A DNA stretch of 63,789 bases from a virus. Where the stretch lies: IMG/VR virus record IMGVR_UViG_3300043395_000803, positions 1 through 63,789 of that record; one strand, given 5' to 3'. Below are positions 15,544 to 22,838 of the stretch, one piece after another (within the stretch, counting starts at the first letter, position 1; every line of letters starts with the position of its first letter). The translations under genes were made by a program, and so were the position numbers. The notes below the pieces were generated by a model, which saw nothing but the letters and a program-made list of their open reading frames with translations, searched no databases and had not been told where the DNA came from.

Positions 15544-17009
15544 GCTCTTTGCTTGCCTTTCAGGAATGCGATCAGTCTGTGCTTTACGAACTTCTCAAAC
15601 TCAGCCGTCGGGGGTTTGGTTCTCCTTTCGTCTAGGTTCCTGGGCCACACGCCGAACTTGTCTCGATAGGTATGCGCCGCCCGGCCATTGCTCCAGCCGC
15701 TGTTGAAGACTTTGTATTTGCACATCGCCCAGAAGTCTTCGCGGTTGATGCCGCCACTGCTGAACAGTTCTTCCATCTGCCCAGGCACAGCCGCCACCTG
15801 ACTGCGACGCTGACGGACATGGCCGCAATGCAAACAAGTGTCAGAGTTACCCGGCCACAGAGCCCCGCACTTCGGGCACTTCGCCGCCTCCTTCTCCTTC
15901 TGCGTCTTCTCCTTCCTGGCCTTCTCTTTCGAGTCATCCAAGTCAGTCACGCCACCATCGAAGATCGAATCCCAGTCCTCTCGGAAGCGCAGATAGTTGC
16001 CTGAGTGGTCGAGCCACACGGCGAACTCCTTGCCCGGATACCCGCGCATGATTCTCCCCATCTGCTGAATGTGTGAGGACAGCGACTTCGAGAATGGCCG
16101 GGCAGAGATACCGATCAATACATCAGGGACATCAAACCCTTTTGTGAGAATGTCCGTGGCAATGAGCCCATTGATGTCCGTGTCCGGCTTGCTGAACTCT
16201 TCGATCACATCGCGCTTGAACTGATCGTCGTCCCGGTATGAGATGCTGATGAAGTTGTACCCGGCCTGTTGGAACTTCGAGGCGAGATCGGCTGCGTGCT
16301 CCACGCCTGCGGCAAAGACGATGGTCTTGACGGGCTTGCCAAATATCTCGTGGGTCTTCTGAATCCACTCGGCCACCACATCCCCGGTTATCTTCATGCC
16401 TCGGGTCTGCGCTTCGTCCTGGCTCCACTCGCCCGCCACCTTCTTCGCGCCCGTCATGTCGATCTCTTTGGCGACGAACACGCGCAACGGAGCCAGCACC
16501 TTCTGATCCACCAAGTCTTTGGTGGTGACTGTGCTGACCACGTTGTCATAGACCTTGCCGATACCCTTGGTGAAAGGCGTAGCGGTCAGGCCAATGACCA
16601 TCACATCCTGATGCTTCTTGATGAACTCCACTGTCTGCTTCCGCATGGCGTGGCACTCATCAACGATGAGAAGTTTGAGTCCAGGGAATGAGCCGCGCTT
16701 CTCAAGCGTTTGGGCCGAACAGACTTGGATGTTCTCGGACGGGCGATACCTCCAGTGTCCCGCCTGCATCACCCCGTGGTCGATCTTGTATCGCTCAAGC
16801 CGTTGGCTTGTCTGGTCGCACAGAATGATTCGATCAAGCAACATCGCTGCCCTGTTGCCCCGCTTCTTGGTGGCCTCAAGCAATGCGATTGCCATCTCAG
16901 TTTTCCCGGAACCCGTGGGCGAGTAAAGGACTTGCGCTCTCTTTCCCTCTGCAAATCCTTCGCGCAATCGCTCAAGACATTCCTTCTGGTATCCACGCAG
17001 TTCAAGCAC
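15540..17009 (-). CDS. Superfamily 2 DNA helicase with C-terminal zinc finger
   Basis: 489 residues. I chose the GTG at 17007-17009 because AAAGG precedes it at good spacing and it overlaps the upstream stop by 8 bases. Motifs: PTGSGKT (31-37), VDECH (116-120), TATPF (142-146) and the arginine-finger motif QQMGRIMRG. After the helicase core come a Lys/Glu-rich linker and a CPKCG ... CLHCG zinc finger, then a basic C-terminal domain. It fits the single-polypeptide DEAD/DEAH helicases that phages use with a separate primase. Confidence 0.88.
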   Translation of the reverse strand: MLELRGYQKECLERLREGFAEGKRAQVLYSPTGSGKTEMAIALLEATKKRGNRAAMLLDRIILCDQTSQRLERYKIDHGVMQAGHWRYRPSENIQVCSAQTLEKRGSFPGLKLLIVDECHAMRKQTVEFIKKHQDVMVIGLTATPFTKGIGKVYDNVVSTVTTKDLVDQKVLAPLRVFVAKEIDMTGAKKVAGEWSQDEAQTRGMKITGDVVAEWIQKTHEIFGKPVKTIVFAAGVEHAADLASKFQQAGYNFISISYRDDDQFKRDVIEEFSKPDTDINGLIATDILTKGFDVPDVLIGISARPFSKSLSSHIQQMGRIMRGYPGKEFAVWLDHSGNYLRFREDWDSIFDGGVTDLDDSKEKARKEKTQKEKEAAKCPKCGALWPGNSDTCLHCGHVRQRRSQVAAVPGQMEELFSSGGINREDFWAMCKYKVFNSGWSNGRAAHTYRDKFGVWPRNLDERRTKPPTAEFEKFVKHRLIAFLKGKQRA

Positions 17010-17487
17010 TTTTGTACCTTTCACCGCGAACGACTCGTTGCATCGTTGATTGCGCGACCGCATATTCCTTTGCTAATCGGTACATGGTCTTGCCTTGGGC
17101 GTACTCTGCGCGAATGGTTCTTACCTGATCTTCCGTGAATCTGGCTTTGGGATGCGCGGAACCTACGACATGAGGATTGCGGGGTGGCTTGCTGTTCCGG
17201 CCCTTGGCGATCATGTCGCGCACGTTGTCGTGATTCGTGCCGACGAACAGATGGTGCGGGTTGCAGCAGGACGGCGTATCGCACCGATGGCAGACGAACA
17301 TCCCTGGCGGAATCTCGCCCACGAAATGCCGGTAGGTGATGCGGTGCGCCCTGTCGTTGGGGTCGCCACGCCTGCCGGTTCCGACGATCCCATATCCGGC
17401 TTGGTTCACAGCGCCGGTAAAAACCCAGCATCCGCTGAACGGGATGCGGATTACCTTGGACAACACTCTTTCGATTGCTGATTTCAT
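17002..17487 (-). CDS. HNH homing-type endonuclease
   Basis: 161 residues from the ATG at 17485-17487, after AGGAG. The HNH_3-type core runs over residues 20-95, with RAHRITY and CHRCDTPSCCNPHHL (66-80). The C-terminus (ARFTEDQVRTIRAEYAQGKT ... MYRLAKEYAVAQSTMQRVV) is a helix-turn-helix, as in many free-standing homing nucleases. It sits between the ParB-like and helicase genes, overlapping the latter by 8 bases, and looks like an invading selfish gene. Confidence 0.88.
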   Translation of the reverse strand: MKSAIERVLSKVIRIPFSGCWVFTGAVNQAGYGIVGTGRRGDPNDRAHRITYRHFVGEIPPGMFVCHRCDTPSCCNPHHLFVGTNHDNVRDMIAKGRNSKPPRNPHVVGSAHPKARFTEDQVRTIRAEYAQGKTMYRLAKEYAVAQSTMQRVVRGERYKSA

Positions 17488-17534
17488 TTGGTTTCTCCTG
17501 CCGGGACACAGGCCACCCGGCGTTGGCACTCCGA

Positions 17535-18365
17535 TTACTTGTCCTTGAGTTGCTTTTGCATCATCGTTATTTGTTTGCGCATCTGTGCATTCTCACCTTG
17601 GAAGGTGTCCCTGCTCTTGGTCACGGCATCCAGTTGAATCTCCAATTGCCTGATCTGCTCCCGCAGTTCGGAGATGGTTTGCTCTGCGAGTTTCTTCTCC
17701 TCGTCTGTGGCGTCAAGCGCCGCAACCGCGAGTCGGTCAGAGAGGTTCCGATTCTCCTGCTCCAGTTGCTGAATCCGCTCCGTCTGGGCGTCTTCCATCA
17801 ACATCTCAAACTCGTCGGGCTCGTCCGCCTTCGGCTGTTCCTTGGCCTTCTTGTTTTCCGTCGTGGCCTTGCGCTCCACCACCTTACCAGTCTTCGTCGT
17901 CATCTTGATGGTGTCTGGGCGCTCGATACCCATCTCGTCGCGCACCTTCTTGACCAGGGTCGAACTTGCGTCGCATTGACGAGCGATCTCACTCAAAGGT
18001 TTCTTCGACAACAAAGGGTGACGCAACAAGACCTCGATGTTCCTGCGCCGATCCGACACCGACAAGCGCGCGCCGTTCTTGTTGTTCGCACCAACGCTGA
18101 ACCACAGGGCATCATCGAATGTGCCCTGCAACACCTCGGCCTTGATGCTTGCTCGGCCCAATATCTTGTGCGCCTCAAGCCGGTGCCAGCCGCTGGTCAG
18201 CAAATAGTTCACCCCGTTCCAATGGACTGTGATTGGGTTGAACTCGTCGCCGTTCTCCATGTCACGGGCATACGCCTCGGCAAGACCATCCACCATGTGG
18301 ACGCGCGGTTGCAGGCCCGGATCGAGAACGATGGCCGCTATGTTGAGTACCTTGATCTCGTTCAC
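17535..18365 (-). CDS. ParB-like DNA-binding protein with coiled-coil tail
   Basis: 276 residues from the GTG at 18363-18365, which forms a GTGA overlap with the upstream stop and has GAGGAG 9 bases before it; the ATG at 18404 is possible but lacks this. The ParB/Srx-type domain covers about residues 3-85 (AIVLDPGLQPR, ITVHWNGVNYLLTSGWHRLEA), followed by a helix-turn-helix (LSEIARQCDASSTLVKKVRD). The last 80 residues form a long Gln/Glu-rich coiled coil. In phages such proteins serve replication or regulation. It heads the replication operon. Confidence 0.8.
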   Translation of the reverse strand: MNEIKVLNIAAIVLDPGLQPRVHMVDGLAEAYARDMENGDEFNPITVHWNGVNYLLTSGWHRLEAHKILGRASIKAEVLQGTFDDALWFSVGANNKNGARLSVSDRRRNIEVLLRHPLLSKKPLSEIARQCDASSTLVKKVRDEMGIERPDTIKMTTKTGKVVERKATTENKKAKEQPKADEPDEFEMLMEDAQTERIQQLEQENRNLSDRLAVAALDATDEEKKLAEQTISELREQIRQLEIQLDAVTKSRDTFQGENAQMRKQITMMQKQLKDK

Positions 18366-18511
18366 TTGCTCATGCTCCTCAGTTGCCAGCCCAGCAGGAA
18401 CCATCTCCAGTAGGTCTGTGTGTTCTTGTTCGGGTACTTGCTGCCGTCCCACTTCGTGGGCTTCTTTCCCTTGCTGATCAGCAGTGCCTCGAATGCCTGT
18501 CGTGCATCCAT
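18362..18511 (-). CDS. Small basic protein
   Basis: 49 residues from the ATG at 18509-18511, with AAAGGAG upstream. Basic and Trp-rich (TYWRWFLLGWQLRS). First gene behind the promoter at 18565-18592. Function unknown. Confidence 0.6.
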   Translation of the reverse strand: MDARQAFEALLISKGKKPTKWDGSKYPNKNTQTYWRWFLLGWQLRSMSK

Positions 18512-18564
18512 CTGTGCTCCTTTGTTGGTGCGCTTTGGTACGAAACCTCTTGCGCGGGGATACA

Positions 18565-18592
18565 AATATACACTAGACTGCACCTGCGTCAA
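18565..18592 (-). promoter_or_regulatory. Sigma70-like promoter of the replication operon
   Basis: On the minus strand TTGACG (18592-18587) and TATATT (18570-18565) are separated by 16 bases. The predicted start lies about 45 bases before the first gene of the operon running to 14707. A host-like -35/-10 pair fits expression by host RNA polymerase, in keeping with the lack of a phage polymerase gene. Confidence 0.6.
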
Positions 18593-18622
18593 GCATCGAC
18601 GCGCACAGTTCAAGGAGAAAAC

Positions 18623-18784
18623 ATGAACGATTACATCCCCCTGATCGCCATCGTCGGCTCTGTGGCCGCATGGCTTACACACATCTTCACTTGCTTCTCT
18701 GAGGGGCTGTGGGGCTTCCTCATCGCGGGCGCCCTGCTCTTCCCGATTGGCATCCTTCACGGCATCTACCTGTGGTTTAGGTGA
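18623..18784 (+). CDS. Small membrane protein, two hydrophobic segments
   Basis: 53 residues after AAGGAG. The hydrophobic stretches at about 5-24 (IPLIAIVGSVAAWLTHIFTC) and 29-51 (LWGFLIAGALLFPIGILHGI) are likely membrane helices. First of four tiny membrane proteins in this run. Function unknown. Confidence 0.6.
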   Translation: MNDYIPLIAIVGSVAAWLTHIFTCFSEGLWGFLIAGALLFPIGILHGIYLWFR

Positions 18785-18791
18785 GGTAACC

Positions 18792-18983
18792 ATGAGCAAC
18801 GACGCAAAGAAGACGATGCCCTGGATTCCCGTGGGTCATCCTGATTTCAAGTGGCGATCAGGCGCGGATGTGCAGGCTACATGGCATCGCTACACCGGAT
18901 GGACTCCGCCCAGCGCGGGCCGGGAGCCTGTGTATGTGGAGGCCCGCACGCCAGAGTGGGCTAAGGTGAGGAGGGTGAAGTGA
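18792..18983 (+). CDS. Small hypothetical protein
   Basis: 63 residues, MSNDAKKTMPWIPVGHPDFK, soluble, Trp- and Pro-rich, ending in a basic tail. The stop shares a base with the next start. Function unknown. Confidence 0.55.
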   Translation: MSNDAKKTMPWIPVGHPDFKWRSGADVQATWHRYTGWTPPSAGREPVYVEARTPEWAKVRRVK

Positions 18984-19102
18984 TGCAACGCTACGAAGAC
19001 GATGGGCTTGACGAACTGGGATGGCTTGCCGCCATGCTTGGCGCGTTGGGCTTTCTGTTTTTTGCCCTGGTGTACTTCCTGCACTGGGCTGGGTTGCTAT
19101 GA
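18983..19102 (+). CDS. Tiny membrane protein
   Basis: 39 residues: an acidic front (QRYEDDGLDELG) and one hydrophobic helix (WLAAMLGALGFLFFALVYFL). It overlaps both neighbours by 1 to 4 bases, which supports it as a real gene. Confidence 0.55.
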   Translation: MQRYEDDGLDELGWLAAMLGALGFLFFALVYFLHWAGLL

Positions 19103-19218
19103 GGCGGCTGACTGACTGGCTTGCCACAGCATGGCTCCTTGCGGCCTTGCTCGTGGTGTTCCTCGCCCCGTTCGTGACGGTGGCGGTGTTAGTCACTTAC
19201 TTGTGGGGGATGGTATGA
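19099..19218 (+). CDS. Tiny membrane protein
   Basis: 39 residues almost wholly hydrophobic after a basic start (RRLTDWLATAWLLAALLVVF). ATGA overlaps with both neighbours argue for real translation. Function unknown. Confidence 0.55.
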   Translation: MRRLTDWLATAWLLAALLVVFLAPFVTVAVLVTYLWGMV

Positions 19219-19541
19219 AACAACCAGAAGCCCTGCGCTTGGCTGATGCGCTTGATTACAAGTGGTTTCGGTGGGGCGCTGACGAAATTGATGAGAGGAA
19301 AGCCGCCGCCGAACTGCGCCGCCTGAGTGCTGAGAACGATGCGCTGCGCGAAGCCAACGAAGCCTTCGCCAAACGACAAGAGTGGTGGAACGAGAAGATG
19401 TTTGCGCTTGAAACGCTGAACGCGGAACTGTTGATGGCGTTGAAATACATCGACAAAGAGTTCCGCAAACACGGGCGGCAGCATTGGCCTGAAGCCGTGA
19501 AAGCCCGCGCAGCCATCGCAAAAGCAGGAGAGAAGGCATGA
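19215..19541 (+). CDS. Coiled-coil phage protein
   Basis: 108 residues. The LADALDYKWFRWGADEIDER opening and the ELRRLSAENDALREANEAFA coiled coil resemble conserved phage proteins of unknown role. ATGA overlaps on both sides. Confidence 0.6.
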   Translation: MKQPEALRLADALDYKWFRWGADEIDERKAAAELRRLSAENDALREANEAFAKRQEWWNEKMFALETLNAELLMALKYIDKEFRKHGRQHWPEAVKARAAIAKAGEKA

Positions 19542-19663
19542 ACTGCGAAATTTCCCCGGGGTTCCTGTTTGGAACCATCATCAGCATCATCATCGGCAGC
19601 GCCATCGGCGGCGTCATCTGGGGCTTCGTTGAAGCATGGTGGAAGGACAGACATGGATCGTGA
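19538..19663 (+). CDS. Tiny membrane protein
   Basis: 41 residues with one Ile/Gly-rich helix (FLFGTIISIIIGSAIGGVIW) and a charged tail. Small-residue spacing suggests helix packing or oligomerisation. It overlaps the next gene by 11 bases. Confidence 0.5.
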   Translation: MNCEISPGFLFGTIISIIIGSAIGGVIWGFVEAWWKDRHGS

Positions 19664-19988
19664 CACCATCATCCGACTGGCGCGGCAAGCGGGGGCCTTT
19701 CCAGAACTGTCTGCGACCCCGGAAAAAGACGTGGTGTTCCTTAAACGCTTCGCTGCCCTTGTTGCCGCTGCCGAGCGTGAGAAGGTAGCCCGGTGGATGA
19801 TGGAGCGTGGTTACGCCACGGGCCACGGAGACACCACGGAAGACCTGCTGACGGAGTTGGAGTGGCAGGTGCGCGAGAGCGAACGCAAGGCGTGTGCGAA
19901 GGCGTGTGATGACTTGACCGCAAACGAAGCGCAAAGAGTCGCACTCATGGAAGCGAGCCGCCGCATCAGAGAAAGGAGCAATAAATGA
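19653..19988 (+). CDS. Conserved phage protein, 'RDTIIRLARQAG' type
   Basis: 111 residues. The MDRDTIIRLARQAGAF start and the RFAALVAAAEREKVA helix mark a protein type common in phages of Burkholderiales-like hosts. A second, shorter relative lies at 20215-20463. Function unknown. Confidence 0.65.
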   Translation: MDRDTIIRLARQAGAFPELSATPEKDVVFLKRFAALVAAAEREKVARWMMERGYATGHGDTTEDLLTELEWQVRESERKACAKACDDLTANEAQRVALMEASRRIRERSNK

Positions 19989-20218
19989 GTAAAGGTTTGT
20001 TCGATGACGTGCCCATCCACAACCCAGACCGAGACAAGGCGTGGGAGCGGATCATCAAGCGCAAGGATATGAAGGCGATGATGAAGAAGGTCGAAGGATG
20101 CAAGTTCCCGCTTGATGGTTCTTACGACCTGTGGTGCATCGCTTGGAACATGGCATGGACTAAAGGGCACGAGGCCGGATGGGACTCGCGTGGCGAATGG
20201 GAAAAGGAGAAGACATGA
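19985..20218 (+). CDS. Small hypothetical protein
   Basis: 77 residues, basic in the middle (RIIKRKDMKAMMKKVEG) with an aromatic stretch YDLWCIAWNMAWTKGHEAGW. ATGA overlaps with both neighbours. It lies between the two related 'RDxIIRL' genes. Confidence 0.6.
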   Translation: MSKGLFDDVPIHNPDRDKAWERIIKRKDMKAMMKKVEGCKFPLDGSYDLWCIAWNMAWTKGHEAGWDSRGEWEKEKT

Positions 20219-20463
20219 CCCGCGACGACATCATCCGACTGTCTCGGGAAGCCGGGTTTGCTGACGGCGTGCCAGAGATCGTAGGGCTTGAAGGATTTGC
20301 CCGGTTCGCGGCCCTGGTTGCAGAACAAGAGCGGGAAGAGATGGGCAAAGATTTCTTAGATTTTTACCGAATGATGGTGATGCTCGGGGACAAGGAGTCT
20401 GCAATAACAACAGAGCACTGCATGAGTCTGATCAGAATGAGAAGCAAAAGGAAACCAACATGA
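20215..20463 (+). CDS. Conserved phage protein, second 'RDDIIRLSREAG' copy
   Basis: 82 residues. MTRDDIIRLSREAGFADG and RFAALVAEQEREEM match the gene at 19653, so the two are likely diverged duplicates. The C-terminal half differs. Function unknown. Confidence 0.6.
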   Translation: MTRDDIIRLSREAGFADGVPEIVGLEGFARFAALVAEQEREEMGKDFLDFYRMMVMLGDKESAITTEHCMSLIRMRSKRKPT

Positions 20464-20714
20464 ACCAATATATGCACGAAGCCTACGAATGCTTGGTCAC
20501 CAAACTCAAGGGGACCATCAAGGAACTGACCAACAAGATGGACGAACGGTACTGTGCCGACAACACGGCCATCAGCATGCTGCTGGACTTCGTCCTCGAA
20601 CACCACGGGCCGCAAGTCGCCAAGCAACTGGCAGAAGAAATAGATGAAGCAGGTGGCTACGAAGTTGCCGACTACCTGCGCGACAAGATGGAAGAGAAAG
20701 GACTCGAACCATGA
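20460..20714 (+). CDS. Small hypothetical protein
   Basis: 84 residues, acidic and helical (MDERYCADNTAISMLLDFVL). ATGA overlaps on both sides. No family recognised. Confidence 0.6.
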   Translation: MNQYMHEAYECLVTKLKGTIKELTNKMDERYCADNTAISMLLDFVLEHHGPQVAKQLAEEIDEAGGYEVADYLRDKMEEKGLEP

Positions 20715-20908
20715 GCGAACAATCAAGCAGACGAATCGAAGACCCGGATGTGCTCATGGTTGACGCGCTTCATCACATCACTTGCTGCCTTCTTAACGAG
20801 ACACACGTCAATGGCGGGCCAACGATACGTGAAGAAGACATCGAACATCTTTGGCAGGCAGTACACGCCCTGAGCCTTGCCTACCTGCGCCCCAGGAAGA
20901 TCGTATGA
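20711..20908 (+). CDS. Small hypothetical protein
   Basis: 65 residues, MSEQSSRRIEDPDVLMVDAL onwards, with His/Cys residues (LHHITCCLLNETHVNG). ATGA overlaps on both sides. Function unknown. Confidence 0.55.
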   Translation: MSEQSSRRIEDPDVLMVDALHHITCCLLNETHVNGGPTIREEDIEHLWQAVHALSLAYLRPRKIV

Positions 20909-21078
20909 GAGAAGAACCCTGCGAACACCGCAAGGTTGACATGTATTACGACATGGAAACTAAGAAGCCCGTCCTGTGGGCCTGCCGGAACTGCATGTTG
21001 CAGTTCGTACCCGTACAAAAGGAAAACGAAGATGAAACACATCACCCTCTTGATGAGATGCCACGAACTCCTGCGTAG
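20905..21078 (+). CDS. Small putative zinc-binding protein
   Basis: 57 residues. CEHRKVDMYYDMETKKPVLW followed by ACRNC gives a Cys/His ... Cys-x2-Cys pattern that could hold zinc. It overlaps the next gene by 47 bases. Function unknown. Confidence 0.5.
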   Translation: MREEPCEHRKVDMYYDMETKKPVLWACRNCMLQFVPVQKENEDETHHPLDEMPRTPA

Positions 21079-21304
21079 AGTTGATACCGTCACGCCCGAA
21101 GGCCGGGTCACCCAGGACGGGGACCGGCTGGCAAAAGACATCAACGACTACATCAACCACATCAGCAGCCACACCCACGACTGTTGGTCCTGGGGGCCAG
21201 AGCATTACATGTGCGCCTACGAACGAGTCAAAGAACTAGAGCAGAAGATCAAGGATCAACAGGATGTTCAAACTCCCGCAGTACACATGGGACAAGGATC
21301 GTGA
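21032..21304 (+). CDS. Hypothetical protein
   Basis: 90 residues from the ATG at 21032-21034 behind AAAAGGAAAA. Helical, with a His/Trp-rich middle (SSHTHDCWSWGPEHYMC). It overlaps both neighbours by about 40 bases in another frame, an unusually long overlap here. Confidence 0.5.
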   Translation: MKHITLLMRCHELLRRVDTVTPEGRVTQDGDRLAKDINDYINHISSHTHDCWSWGPEHYMCAYERVKELEQKIKDQQDVQTPAVHMGQGS

Positions 21305-21539
21305 ACTCTGTAAGAGATGCAAACATTACCAACCGAGCATCGACCGTCCTCGCCTGTACTCGGGCGCACTGGTCATGCGATGCGCCGCCAACCCATTCAA
21401 AGCCAGTAAAGGAATCGGAACCTGCATCGACAACCGAACCCGTGGGCCGTGCGGTAAGGAAGGGCGATTGTTCGTTGCCGCCGGGAATCCGGTAATACCC
21501 GAATCAATATCGTTCGGACAAAAGGTTCCCCAAGGGTGA
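21264..21539 (+). CDS. Putative zinc-ribbon-like phage protein
   Basis: 91 residues. ELCKRCKHYQP, LVMRCAANPF and GTCIDNRTRGPCG place Cys pairs in a ribbon-like order. Proteins of this type with 'CKHYQPS ... C' are known from phages without a function. Last gene of the plus-strand run from 18623. Confidence 0.6.
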   Translation: MFKLPQYTWDKDRELCKRCKHYQPSIDRPRLYSGALVMRCAANPFKASKGIGTCIDNRTRGPCGKEGRLFVAAGNPVIPESISFGQKVPQG

Positions 21540-21776
21540 CAGCCCGGCTGTTCATCCCTGCCCAGAGGGCACGCGATTGTGCCTTCCCAGCAAACCCTTG
21601 AGGCAGCGATTCCTTCGATGGAGCGTTTGTCGTCACCGCTTGCCGCTCCGTCTTCCCCGGTCCCTCGCTGACAGGCCGGACGGCTATGCCCCGGGGTGTA
21701 CGGGAGCCGGTGTTTCCTGGGTGCGGCCCATGCAAGCCCATTGCTAACGCGCCCTGACGACGACTAGGTAGCACCA
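21540..21776. other. Intergenic stretch, no gene seen
   Basis: 237 bases with no supported coding region. A small dyad GGCAC/GTGCC occurs near 21569-21584 and there are several GC-rich short dyads. It lies downstream of the early operon and of the structured RNA terminator. Confidence 0.5.
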
Positions 21777-21893
21777 AAGAAAAAACCGCTAAGACAGACC
21801 CCGGTGGCAACATCCCTCTAGTGGGAGGGAGTACCCCTTACGGGGTCGGAGTCTGACTTAGCGGTTCTCTCTGCCAGTTGCCACACAAGCAGT
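21777..21893 (-). ncRNA. Candidate structured RNA with pseudoknot potential
   Basis: Read on the minus strand, a 10-bp stem AACCGCTAAG/CTTAGCGGTT (21866-21857 with 21793-21784) encloses a second stem CAGAC/GTCTG and two hairpins (ACCCC-GTAA-GGGGT; TCCCTC-loop-GAGGGA). The outer stem ends directly in TTTTCTTTGG, as in an intrinsic terminator. A leader segment GTGGCAAC (21884-21877) is exactly complementary to GTTGCCAC (21811-21804) inside the loop, so it could form a pseudoknot or an alternative fold. A promoter lies just upstream at 21900-21929. No known RNA family is recognised. The RNA is inferred; the pairings are seen directly. Confidence 0.55.
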
Positions 21894-21899
21894 ACCCGA

Positions 21900-21929
21900 A
21901 TTTTGGGACATGTCCCATTTCTTTGTCAA
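21900..21929 (-). promoter_or_regulatory. Promoter with operator-like palindrome in the spacer
   Basis: On the minus strand a perfect TTGACA (21929-21924) is followed after 18 bases by CAAAAT (21905-21900, 4 of 6 matches to TATAAT). The 14-base perfect palindrome TGGGACATGTCCCA (21904-21917) fills most of the spacer. A protein bound there would block RNA polymerase, a typical repressor layout. It would drive the structured RNA. Confidence 0.5.
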
Positions 21930-21935
21930 GCGGGC

Positions 21936-21960
21936 AAAAAAATCCCCGCCGGAGCGGGGG
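21936..21960 (-). terminator. Intrinsic terminator
   Basis: Minus strand: stem CCCCGC/GCGGGG with a 4-base loop (21944-21959), followed by A and seven T (21943-21936). It ends the RusA/PP-loop transcript about 85 bases after the last stop codon. Confidence 0.85.
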
Positions 21961-22043
21961 AACTCAACTTCAAGGAGAGGAGAAACAACTTGAACCACGG
22001 CATCTCTGCCGTACCCCGATTGTCCTGCTCCGCCTTCGGCTGG

Positions 22044-22838
22044 TCAATCCCCGCAGAAGCAAGGAATCCCTTCATCCATCCCGGCAAACATGTCAGCCTG
22101 ATCCTGGCTGAACTTCAGCATCGACCCGTAACTGGGCCGGTCACTGCGGAAGGTGGCCCCGATCTTCTCCTCCTGAGCCGCCCACCAGACAGCCCGCTCG
22201 GGACGATCCTTGATCAAAGACATGATCTGGTTCGGCCCCTTGAGGAAACACAGGTCACAGTTCCCCAGAGCCGTGATCCCGTCCCGGAAGGTCAAGCCAA
22301 GGTCGAAAGGACTGTTCTTCCAGAACGCCTGCACATCCACCTGCGTCACGCCCGCATCTGCCAGCGGCACCAGCAGGTTCCTCGCCCGCAGTTTGGGCAA
22401 ACGCCTGGGCTCATCAGCCCTGACCCCAATCATCATCTCTGCATCCTCAATCCCCTTGGAATCAAGGTATCTGTTGATCGCCTTGGCCTTCAACTCCTCA
22501 GTGCAGAACCGGGCCACAGGGTTGGGCAGGTAACTCTTGTTCTCAATCAGCGCAGCAAACGGCTCCCCCTGCCTGGAAGCAGAGGAAAAGTCAACGACCT
22601 CAAATCGTGGTATTTGAGCCCGGTACTCCAGCCAAACGATGGGTACACCCCACTCCCGGCTGCACCGATCCACGAACTCAAGGGTCGCCTCCTCCTCCTT
22701 GCCGGTGTTGGCAAAGCAGACAACAGCGTCAGAAGGTAGCCCTTGGTTCTCCTGCAAGACCCGCCACAGCATGTAGGCACTGGTCCGCCCACCGGAGAAG
22801 GAGATGCAGGTCGGGCCTGAAATTGCAAAGGGGTTCAA
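22044..22838 (-). CDS. PAPS-reductase-like PP-loop protein
   Basis: 264 residues. The PP-loop SFSGGRTS (13-20) near the N-terminus binds the ATP or PAPS phosphates; FANTGKEEEATLEFVDRC and RFCTEELKAKAINRYL follow as in PAPS-reductase-family proteins. Cys groups CDLCF and IPCFCGD in the C-terminal part could bind Fe-S or act as sulfur relay. Phage members are thought to serve sulfur metabolism or nucleic-acid thiolation (compare DndC), but no other dnd-like gene is seen here. It is cotranscribed with rusA via an ATGA overlap. Confidence 0.8.
   Translation of the reverse strand: MNPFAISGPTCISFSGGRTSAYMLWRVLQENQGLPSDAVVCFANTGKEEEATLEFVDRCSREWGVPIVWLEYRAQIPRFEVVDFSSASRQGEPFAALIENKSYLPNPVARFCTEELKAKAINRYLDSKGIEDAEMMIGVRADEPRRLPKLRARNLLVPLADAGVTQVDVQAFWKNSPFDLGLTFRDGITALGNCDLCFLKGPNQIMSLIKDRPERAVWWAAQEEKIGATFRSDRPSYGSMLKFSQDQADMFAGMDEGIPCFCGD

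Noticed and set aside
21397-21813. 138-codon minus-strand frame over the end of the early operon
   Set aside because: Overlaps the Cys-rich gene at 21264 and the structured RNA, with no ribosome site and no domain.
21784-21866. tRNA gene
   Set aside because: The length fits, but the closing stem is 10 bp with a mismatch, and no T-loop, anticodon arm or CCA-like end is present.
21903-22739. 278-codon plus-strand frame opposite the PP-loop gene
   Set aside because: Antisense to a gene with clear family motifs; its composition looks like a shadow despite an AAGGAGAGGAG sequence near 21973.
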